A DNA stretch of 64,000 nt from positions 33,419 to 97,418 of the forward strand of contig JAZAYU010001053.1 in assembly GCA_038501625.1 (NCBI GenBank). Reading direction: 5' to 3'. The stretch is from Corbicula japonica (taxonomy: Eukaryota; Mollusca; Bivalvia; Venerida; Cyrenidae). The notes under the pieces are model-generated. The model saw nothing but the letters and a program-made list of their open reading frames with translations, was not told where the DNA came from and ran no database searches. Position numbers and translations under genes: made by a program. Below are positions 55,067 to 64,000 of this stretch, piece by piece; positions within the stretch are counted from its first letter, which is position 1; each line of letters starts with the position of its first letter.

Positions 55067-55941
55067 TTTTGTATCAATGAAAAGATGAACCATAAGGTCC
55101 ATAAAAATGGTCTGTTATGTTTTTTTGTTTGATGGTCGGTCATGTCCCAAAATCCGGTCCGTTATTGTCATGGTCTGTAATGTCCCGATACTGTGTAGAC
55201 CCTTTATATTATACTGATACTTATCAAAGATAAGTCAACACATAAAAAATTAGGAGAAAAAACAGCGCAGTTGCGCTCGAAAAATCTCTAGTGTTTGGAT
55301 CAGCAACTTTAAGTTGCGGAGTCTAATGCTTAAATAGGTCACTTTATGTGGGTCTATGAGCCACATGTCAATCAAAATTCCATGAATAATCCATGAAGAT
55401 TTGAAACCGAAGTCAACAGTTGTGACTTACAATGTTAATGTTAATGTTACAATGTTTGTATTGTAAATCTATCCAGTAAGAACAGAAACATTTGATTTAC
55501 AAATTGAATCAAAATAAAAATCATTATCACTATTATAGTCACTATTATTTATTATCTTATTTATTATATCAAAACGTGACTGGGTGGCAGATACTCGATG
55601 CACTCCGTCACCCTCTGTTGTCAGGTGGTACGTCTGACCCCCTGGACAGGGGTGACTTAAATGGAGTAGTGATACTTTCAGGCGGATGTTTTGACCTCCT
55701 GGGTAGAACTGGTATTCAAACACCGGCACGAGTGAAGCCAACCTCCTCATGTGGGATAAATTTTTAAATAAATCTTAGTAAAACTTCTGTGATAAATGAA
55801 ACTTTTATTAACTATTAAGACATGCCATATTTTAGAAATCCTATATATAATCTTAACTATCGTCCGATACTTCGTTATGACGCTACATTATTTCGACGCA
55901 GTTTTTATTTTGACCTCGTTCTGATAATCAGGAGCTTCCCG

Positions 55942-55949
55942 TGACGTCA
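55942..55949. promoter_or_regulatory. Palindromic CRE (TGACGTCA) upstream of pogo-type gene
   Basis: A perfect CREB/ATF-type site 48 nt before the proposed ATG, in a locally CpG-richer segment (about 55860-56000: CGTCCGATACTTCG, CGCCGG, CCGCGCTCCG). Suggests a promoter. Orientation and use unknown. Confidence 0.5.
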
Positions 55950-55997
55950 TTCCGCCGGATTTTGTTTGTAAATATCACCGCGCTCCGTATTGAAACA

Positions 55998-58184
55998 ATG
56001 TGGAAAGTTAGAGACTTCCAGGTACTTTTTAAACTTACTTTTTTCTCCATTCACTAAAAAAACAGTATTTTTCTTAATGCAAAATTATCTCCTTAGTTAA
56101 AAAGCTGTTTTGAAGTGTAATTTCCCAGATATAAAGTTTTTACAGGCTTGCCGTCTGCCATTCATGTCCTAGGTAAAAGGTCACGTGACTGTCATGTGAT
56201 TAATGTACGTCGTAAAAATAATTTTCACTGTTTAGAAAGGTGTACACCGTATAACATTTTCAGACGTTTTTTTCAGTTTTTAACTCTCATTAACAATTCA
56301 AGTTCTTGTTTTAGAGAGAGAAGGTGAAATACAGACGTTATTCACCATCAGCTATGACTTCAGCATATCAGAAGATTAAGGAATGTGGAGGGACAGTGCG
56401 AGGTACTGCCAGGGAATTTGGAATTCCAGAAGCTTCCTTGAGACACAAGCTCAGTGGAAGAGTCAACCCTGAGGCTGTGCATTCTGGGCCTGCACCGATA
56501 TTCTCCCAAGAAGAAGAGGCCCTGCTTGTGAACCACCTGAAATTCACTGCATCTGTCGGCTATGGATATAGCAGGTATTCTTTTTTCTTTTCTGCAAATT
56601 CAACTTACCAATAATAATTGTATTGTGTGTGTTTTTTCTCTCAGAAATATGCATGCTATTATGTAGCAATTCTGTTAAATAAATTACCTTTCTTTTTATT
56701 GTTACAGGAAAGAAGTAGTAGACATAGCAAGTGAATATTCTGTAAGCCTGGGTCATAGGGAGAAAGGTCATCAATTGTCCATTGGATGGTATGTGCACCT
56801 GACTTCTCGTTGGCCTGAACTCAAAGCACTGGCACCTAGGGGCTTAGAAATCCAGAGAGCTAAGGCGACCTCTGTTGAGTGTGTGTCAAAATACTATACT
56901 GAATTGGGACGCATACTTACGAAATACAACTTGTCTGGAAGTCCAGAAAGGATCTACAATGTAGATGAGAAGGGTCTGTCAACAGCCCACAAGCCTCCTT
57001 CTGTAATAGCTGCTACAGGAACCAAGCCCCCTGCTGTTGTGTCAGCCACCAGAATTAATGTAACGGTACTGGGATGTGGCAATGCACAGGGTCATCAAAT
57101 CCCTCCATATTTTGTTTTCCCTGGCTTAAGAATGCGAAATGAATTGTTAGAGGGGGGAACTCCAGGTGCAGATGGTGGGGTCTCAGAGTCAGGTTGGAGT
57201 AATGGTGACATTTTCAGGACCTACTTGCAGAGTCACCTACTGAAATACTTGCCATCAAGAAACCCATCTCAGCCTGTACTATTACTGTATGATGGTCACA
57301 GGTCTCACATTAATCTTGCATTGGTGGAATGGGCCAAGTCTGAGAATATAATTCTCTTTGTGTTACCAGCACACACTAGTCATGTCTTGCAGCCGATGGA
57401 CGTGGGTTGCTTTGGGCCATTTGAAAGAATTTTCAACTCGGTATGTCATAAGTTCATGAGAGAACATTGTGGACAATCCATTACAAAGTTTGACATCTGC
57501 AGACTCGGCTGCTCAGCGTATGTTAAAGCCCTCTCTCCAGAAAATCTCCAGTCTGCATTCAGAAAATCTGGAATATACCCATTTAACCCAGATGCAGTTG
57601 ATGCTTCACATTTTCAGCCTTCGAAAGTGCAGCAGCAAAGAAAAAGTTCTTCTGATGTCCAGATCAATCTTACCCCTGATGTCATCCCAGATGTGGACAA
57701 TGGCCAAATGCCCAATCCTGTCCAAGAATTCTTCAGTCAAAAGGAGGCCCCTCTCATCCAAGAAAAGCCACCCACAAAGAAAAGGAGATGCTTGAGTGCA
57801 GTTGTATCAGGAAAGGCCATAACTGAGGATAGCATGGTACAAGCCATAATGGATCATGAGACCAGTACAAAACCTAGGTCCAAAAAGTCAAAGGCTCCTG
57901 CTGTTGTTGCTGGTCCATCGGGTGTAAGGCAGAGAACAAAACCTTCTGCTAAACCTGTTCCAGAAGATGCTTCTGCTTCAAGCTCCTCAACTGAAGATGA
58001 ATCAGAAACATGTTGTGTATGCAATAAATTCTCACCTGCAGAGATCAAGCAAAGCCACTCCATAATATTTGTGAAGTGGGTGCAGTGTGATGTATGTGGC
58101 CACTGGGTGCACCTTAATTTCTGCACCAACATAAAAGTTGTGAGGCGGGGAGACAATTTCAGATGCATACACTGCTCTGATTGA
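55998..58184 (+). CDS. Pogo-type DDE transposase with C-terminal PHD-like finger, intact three-exon gene
   Basis: Exons 55998-56021, 56315-56574 and 56708-58184 join in phase to 586 codons plus TGA. Residues about 20-57 form a pipsqueak-type HTH (AYQKIKECGGTVRGTAREFG, IPEASLRHKLSGR). The DDE_1 catalytic core keeps all three acids: D181 (IYNVDEKGL), D290 (LLLYDGHRSHIN) and D326 (HVLQPMDVGCFGPFE), i.e. DD35D. Two basic patches (PPTKKRR, KPRSKKSK) may be nuclear signals. Residues 530-584 are a PHD-like zinc finger: C530-x2-C533, C555-x2-C558, H560-W-V-H563, C567, C581-x2-C584. Known role: cut-and-paste transposition, or DNA binding in domesticated relatives such as TIGD/JRK proteins. No terminal inverted repeats were seen. 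Exon 1 (8 codons, MWKVRDFQ) is the least certain part. Confidence 0.9.
56022..56314 (+). other. First intron of the pogo-type gene
   Basis: Donor CCAG/GTACTT, acceptor TTGTTTTAG, phase 0. If exon 1 is wrong, translation could start at an internal Met (M22) and lose little of the HTH. Confidence 0.6.
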
Positions 58185-58188
58185 GAGT

Positions 58189-58194
58189 AATAAA
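58189..58194 (+). promoter_or_regulatory. Candidate polyadenylation signal of the pogo-type gene
   Basis: AATAAA starts 5 nt after the stop codon. Another AATAAA lies near 58348. Confidence 0.4.
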
Positions 58195-58767
58195 TTAACC
58201 AGAAATGCTTACAAAAGCACAATTTATTTGTAACATGATTTGAGCATTATTAAAAAAAAATAATGACATAAAAATTTCTGACCTGACACCTCTGGAATTT
58301 TTATTGGTAGTAAATTAGTTATGTTTGCTATATTGCTGGTATTATAAATAAAATTTATTTTCATCTGATAAAAAAAACCCATCTTACCTTATTACTTTCT
58401 TTATAATTTTGTCCCAGACTCAATAATTTTCAGAGTACCGCATGCCTGACAGTGATAATGAGAGCAAAAGTTACTGTCCAATCAAATGCGTCGTTTCATT
58501 GTACTGTCAAAATGGCCGCCAAAACAATAGTGGTCAAGGTTAATGCAGGATTTCCTTCAAAATAAATGTTATTGAAGCGAGTGGCTACTTCTTAGAGGTT
58601 GTCTAAGACATTATCTCTTTGATAAATAGGTAATTTTGTTTGAAGTAGGTGAAAAACAAGATTGCCATGATCTTATCTCTTAGGTGCGTCAAAACAGTGT
58701 ACTCGAGGATATTTAATGTTCATTAGCTTTTAACTGTCAGAATTTAACTTAAAATGTTTTGTTTTTC

Positions 58768-58816
58768 TTATACGGCAAAAGCCCGGGCGCGAAGCGCCCG
58801 GGCGTTGCCGCTTATA
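58768..58816. repeat. Very stable GC hairpin in AT-rich DNA
   Basis: GCCCGGGCGC-GAA-GCGCCCGGGC (58781-58803), enclosed by TATACGGCAA and TTGCCGCTTATA. Resembles the 5' hairpins of the Helentron-like families, but no (GTCC)n follows. Confidence 0.75.
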
Positions 58817-59972
58817 GGTTACACGTATTTTTATTTAAAAACAATCAAATTTATTCAAAAATCGTATGTAATTATTGTTTAGACAATGTTAGAGGGGTAT
58901 AAACCCGTGTCCTTTTTTGGCGGCCATTGGGCCGGAAGTTGAAATCTTTTTTTTAAGATATTTAAACGAAAATTTAAATTTATCTAGAAGATAATTATTT
59001 TCAATGCCCATCTTAAAAAACCTTGAAGTTTATACAATTAAATTGTCTTACAATAAAGTAGTTTTTTTGGTTCACAGTTTTTCAATTCCAAAACGAATGC
59101 CTGCACACCCAAACATTCACGCCGTCTGCTTCTAATCTCCACTGTGGAGAGTTGGGTTTCAGCTAAAAACTAGATTCTGGAAGACTATCACACAGTCTTT
59201 ATCATTGGATAGACTCACAGACAGCTTTGTACATCGAAATCTTTTTAGTATATATCTGTACTGCTTATCATTTGGGATGTATACACATTTGTTTTGACTT
59301 TTGTGTCTGGCTTAATGGCACAGACAGTAATTTACATTTACAGTCCCTGAAGGCATACACATTTAAATGCATTTCCAGTCCATAGATAGACTAAATCAAA
59401 TAGTCTATTTTCATGTGTGTGTTTTTTCCTGTGATTTCAAAGATTCCTTTCTGTATCACAGTTATAACTCAAATTTATGTGTATTATTCACAAATATACA
59501 AATTATGCAGCTTCACCAAAGTTAAAGAAGACAGGCTTTATTTTCCCAACCTTTGAGACTATTATATATTTTTTGGAAGATTTTCTGAAAATTTAATGCC
59601 TAAATGCAGAGATCAGAATTCCTTGTCATATTTCTAGTAGAGGCTCCATCATGCAAACACTCTTTGGCTGTGTGGGGAGGCTGTGTATGCTGGATGTGGC
59701 CATTCCTGATATGCATTTTTCATTTTTTTGGTATGAAATGAAAACAACTGTATGACAAACTGATCACAAAACTTGTAAAGAACTATAAAATAACATGGTG
59801 GTTACTGTTCAGTGTTGTTAGCTCTGAAAATAAATAAAGTTTGAATTGAACTAATGTGTGTAAATAGGCTGAAATAACTAAAAGTCACACTGTATAACAT
59901 TCATCAGTGCACATGAACAGGCTCAATGAAAGCAAGCCTCCAATATTTTCATATTTTTCTTGTTCATTTGCT

Positions 59973-60043
59973 AGTCTGGATTACCTGCCCCTAACACTAT
60001 GTTATCACCCGTACTGTTTGATAGTACGACGGGTACCAGACTA
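59973..60043. repeat. Foldback with CTAGTCTGG arms
   Basis: CTAGTCTGG...GGTACCAGACTAG, with the inner stem CCCGTACT / AGTACGACGGG. Confidence 0.7.
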
Positions 60044-61695
60044 GTTCATTTGCTTGCAAAGTTCTCCATTAGCTTGTAAAGAGAAAATGTTCATGCCAGA
60101 TAATGTAAATATGATTTAAGCAAATTAACTATTTTTATTATTGTGATTAATCCATGTAAAATCCAATTGGTAAAATTATGTTTGTAACTAAAATGTTGTT
60201 ATATAATAAATAAGTAGTTAGAACTCATGTTCATTAAGGTAAACTTTGCGCACAGAAATTACCAGTATTTTATGTTGAATCAGTTATCTACAGGGCTGCC
60301 AACAGCAAATTGTGAAAAAAGAGGACTATGCACCGGGGATCAAGGGGGCCGCGTTAGCCCCCGGAAGCTCCTGGTTTCTAGCTGTTTTGGTGGGCTTAGA
60401 ACCCAATCTCGTGCAATGTTTTTTTTTTCTCATTGAGAGTATCATCATCTTCTATTTATTGATATACAAATGAAAAATTCTCTTACAGTAATATTTATTC
60501 CTTTTTAATCTCTGTCTAGAAAACAAGATATATGTATGCATAACAAGTATGTGAACTTGTTTAAAAGCAAAAAGCTTTTTGTCTAAAAACAACATTTCAT
60601 TTTTGCAAAGTTTGCAGAACACCAGACCAAGAGAAGCAAGCGTAACGTAATCAACTTCGATAAGAATAGATTTAGTCCACTTTGACTTCTAACCACTTAA
60701 AATTAAATTTATTGACAACACCTCTGTCTATTTCTTTAATCCTTTCTGTGTCTTTTAAAAGAGCAATTTCCATTTTATTATATAAATTTCTAATCTTCCG
60801 ATTTTAGAGAATTGTATCTTTTTGCAAGCTGTTTCTCAGAAATTCTCTACCTCCTACCCCTCCCCATTTTTTTTGGATTTATGGACATCGATCTCAAAAT
60901 TGACCCCAAATCTGAAAATCTGCAGCTCTAAATCTAAAAACTGGCTTTGTTTACAAGCAATTTATTATTTTTTTAATGGCATTTAAGGCTTTTGCCGCAA
61001 CTAGGCATAGCCTAATTCATATTACTATGACACACTGTTTAACAGAGTGATTTCCCTTGGTTCATCTCATGAATATTCATATTTGCAAAATTCTGACCCA
61101 GACATATGGTCCCTTTTATTACGCGCTGGTAGACTATTAAAACGTATGAAACGGGCAGAAAAATTCTTTATATAGACTAGAGGGATGATGGAATTATACG
61201 GGCACTTTGAAGAGCATGCTGGATATTCAGTAAGTGTGCGGAAAACCATTGAGTGAAAATTAGGTTATATTTTTTTTTTAATATTCCGACCGATTACGGT
61301 AGGTTTGGTGGATTGTACTTCAAGATCAATCATTTTAAAGCATTATTCTTGTAATTTTGGGTTAGTAATCTACCGGAATCATGTCGATATTGATTGAAGA
61401 AAAGACCGACTACAATTCAGGAACGATAATCGGATGTGCGGAAAGTTATCTCGACACCGTTTTTACATAAATAATGAAAATGGCGGCGCCCATAAAAAAA
61501 TCGATCTTCTCAGCTAAAATCGAGTAAAATACAATGTAAAGTGAATAATAATGTATGACATTGTTATAATTTTGCATATTTATTGATATCCACTGATGAA
61601 CCTGACTTCTGAAATACGAATTTTATAAATTAATAAATACAAATGAGCAAATCCGGAACGGATCATCATCGATCAGGGGGTAAATCTATTCTATT

Positions 61696-61792
61696 GACCA
61701 AACACAATTGACCAGTTGACCATTGACTAATTGACCAATTGACCAACATGTCTATTTTGTTGACCACTGTCTAATTGACCATGATTGGGATA
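61696..61792 (+). repeat. Irregular (AATTGACCA)n array
   Basis: About nine spaced copies of TTGACCA/TTGACTA within 97 bp. Confidence 0.75.
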
Positions 61793-61865
61793 ATAGGTGT
61801 GATTTATATAATTTGTAGTCAGTTATCGAATTACTGTAATTGTCATTTGAAAAGTGTTGTAAAAA

Positions 61866-62115
61866 AGTCATTGAAAGGATCAATTAAAAAGTTTTTATTA
61901 AATTAAGCCATTTTAAAATACGTTATAAATCAGCATAGAAATATATCCTATGTAAGTGGAAATATTTATTAGAACTGTGTTGTATAAAAAAAGTAAATGA
62001 AATGATCTAATTAAAAAAAGTTTTCATTAAATTAAGCCATTTTAAAACCAGTATTAAATCAGCATTGAAGTAGTTCATATGGAGGTGAAAATATGTATTT
62101 GCAACAAAGTAAAAA
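61866..62115 (+). repeat. Tandem duplication of a ~125-bp unit
   Basis: AAGTTTTTATTAAATTAAGC and CATTTTAAAA, then 'ttaaatcagcat', occur twice in the same order about 125 bp apart, with divergence. Confidence 0.8.
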
Positions 62116-64000
62116 AAGTCATTTCCAGTTGATGTTGTTGTTAAAAATTATTGTACATATGAAATAAATGGTATAGAATTTTGTAGGAGGCTACCTAGCG
62201 ATAGGTTTGTATTATAGAAATATTTGTATTGTTTATGTTCATGTTTCCTAGTAATTCCCCTATTAAAAGAATCTAAAGAAAAATTTAATCACAGTGCTAA
62301 TGGATAAAGTTTTAATATCTTATTGACAACTCTCTGAAGTAAAATTGAATTGCATGAATGACAAAGTGCAATTATCTATCTTCAGTTAAAAAGGTTCTTT
62401 TCATCATTGAAAAATTATTGTTGAAGAAAAATAAACTTGTGTGAGCTAATTAGAAGTCATTAAATGATGCCCTTTATTGGGTGAAACAAATCTTAATTAA
62501 CAAAAATCTTGAGCTGTATGGCTAACTATGTATATAAGGCGTACCCAAACTTTAGCTTATTCTACAAAAAAAACTTATTTCATAATTATATAGTGTTTAA
62601 TGCTAATTATTTATCTTCTTCTGTTTCATATTAACTGTGTGTGACATTCTGTTCAACTTTATAATTGGAACTATATACTTATTGATAATGATGATTAAGA
62701 CTGTAATTAAGTTACATAGTTATATGTTATGTCATGTTTTGAGAAGTACTGGTACTCAAACCAAAACCAGTGAAATAACAAATAATAAATGCTCTGATGT
62801 TGAAATGCAGAAATACGTCACATCACATGTTTGACATAACATTCTTCATTTATACTATTATGGAAATCTTTTAAAAAAAAACAACCTCATAATTTAGAGG
62901 ATATATTTTTTATATCAATAAAGTTCAATGTATTTATCTTATTGCTTCATAGTAGAAATGCATGGCCCTCATATTTTAGACTAAATTATAAGTCTTAGTG
63001 AATACCATGAAATGTGATTAATCATGATTGCAGTCATGCAAGTTTATTCTGATCATGCACAAAGACACTAATCTGTTTATTGGCCCCTGTTTATTGACTG
63101 GTAGCTAGTAATCTCATGATTGGCCCCTAATTATACCAATTGACAGGTTCATTTATCCAATGGTTTTTATGTTGTGTGTGCATATTATTATTTGTTATTT
63201 GACGTGTTGATCAGTTTATTAAATTAGAGAATTTATGTTGAAATTTTGAATTTTATCATTTGATGAATTTGTTTTCAGTTAAGGTCAATGAAGATTAAGA
63301 TATCAAGAACACCCATAAGTAAACATTTAATCCCATCAATCTAAATTTGAAATGGAATTGTTTAGGTTATTCCAAATATTTGAAATGCAAAACTATAGAA
63401 TATTTGTGTCATAAAACTGAAATGAAAATGATATTTGACTTATTTCTTTAATAGAAATTAAACACAATAATAACATTATATATTGACTCTTTATAGCGAA
63501 ACTATTGTGAGTGACATTTTGGTCAAAAGTGATTTTTATGTCCATTCAGACTCTCTCCTGGATACCTAAAAAATGTTTAAGAAGTATTTTTTTTTTCACA
63601 AATTCAAACTGTTTTTTAGATCAAACTTATAGCTGGAGATCCTGTAATTTCTTAGAAGATAAAATGGTTCACTCAGCATTATCTATTATTTCTGGAATAG
63701 CTAATCACTTGTCATTTGTTATGTAATTATTAATTAATAAGTTAACAATTAAGTTTACACAGGCAGTCAGTTAAATGTTAGCCAACCCAAATATTAGCTC
63801 TTAATGACCTTTTAGGTTATGTTTTAACTAACATTATGGAACAAAATTTCATTAGTTAAAATGTCCCAAAACATTGAGTCAGTAAATCTCATATTCCAAT
63901 TTAAGCATTTACGGACAAAAAAACATCAGAACACAGTTTTTGTTAAAAGTTGTATTACAAATACCTAAATTTTTGTTTGGAAAAAATCGTTGAATATTAG

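Larger units (their letters stand above)
53116..55997. other. Interval between CCDC113 and the pogo-type gene
   Basis: The CCDC113 5' exon should lie here or beyond, but none could be proven. 54480-54720 and 55080-55200 hold loosely repeated 'ggtccgtaatgtcc', 'aatctggtccgttatg' segments. 55560-55760 is a GC-richer stretch of unknown origin. The last 130 bp are CpG-richer than the rest. Confidence 0.6.
58185..64000. other. AT-rich region without recognised genes
   Basis: No exon recognised. 58435-58560 contains ATGGCCGCC followed by only a short frame. 59973-60043 and 60330-60360 hold small foldbacks. About 62.1-64.0 kb shows nothing I can name. Confidence 0.6.

Noticed and set aside
55469..55767. 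Overlapping 91-93 codon ORFs on both strands
   Set aside because: GC-richer repeat-like segment; neither frame shows a recognisable domain or splice context.
58519..58563. Start of a gene at ATGGCCGCCAAAACAATAG
   Set aside because: The frame closes after about 15 codons and no convincing next exon was found.

Overview
This window looks like animal nuclear DNA, most likely from a bivalve mollusc. It is AT-rich and intron-dense, with two recognisable metazoan genes in many short exons with GT-AG junctions. Hundreds of small non-autonomous repeats surround them, including hairpin, (GTCC)n and tandem-unit arrays that resemble the oyster 'pearl'/Helentron-associated elements. No alignment could be run; family names rest on motifs recognised by eye and exon borders on GT/AG plus phase.

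Layout. (1) 1-5568: repeats, no exon recognised. (2) 5569-29294, plus strand: the last seven exons of an SLC6 neurotransmitter-symporter gene of the B0AT (SLC6A15-A20) branch, 511 codons covering TM5 to the C-terminus. TM1-TM4 must lie upstream of the window. The 15.6-kb first intron begins with a minisatellite made from the exon's own 3' end and splice donor. (3) 29295-43601: about 14 kb with no gene found, crowded with foldback elements. (4) 43602-53115, minus strand: seven exons of CCDC113/CFAP263, a ciliary coiled-coil protein, complete to the stop codon and lacking only the N-terminal exon(s). (5) 55998-58184, plus strand: an intact three-exon pogo-type transposase gene of 586 codons with an N-terminal HTH, a DDD catalytic triad and a C-terminal PHD-like finger, starting next to a CpG-richer segment with a full CRE site. 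(6) 58185-64000: AT-rich DNA with small repeats and no gene found.

Mobile DNA dominates. Four groups stand out. Family A is palindromic foldbacks of about 145 bp ending near AAGGTTATAAAACTGAG, with about 25 copies or fragments. Family B is TTAA-flanked elements of about 240 bp with CCCTTTCCTCC termini and two internal hairpins, with about 20 copies; the TTAA-CCC ends suggest piggyBac mobilisation. A third group comprises several Helentron-like tandem-repeat families that share the motif AAGGTCAAGGTCAC. A fourth is a TTAA-flanked pair of about 0.68 kb starting AGGCCCAATAAACTTG. There are also tRNA-headed SINE-like pieces, a hAT-like MITE and several micro/minisatellites.

The three genes show no functional link. 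The most unusual observations are the splice-junction-derived minisatellite, the two-hairpin TTAA element, the motif shared by otherwise different tandem-repeat families, the foldback pair flanking one SLC6 exon, and the pogo-PHD gene as a domestication candidate.
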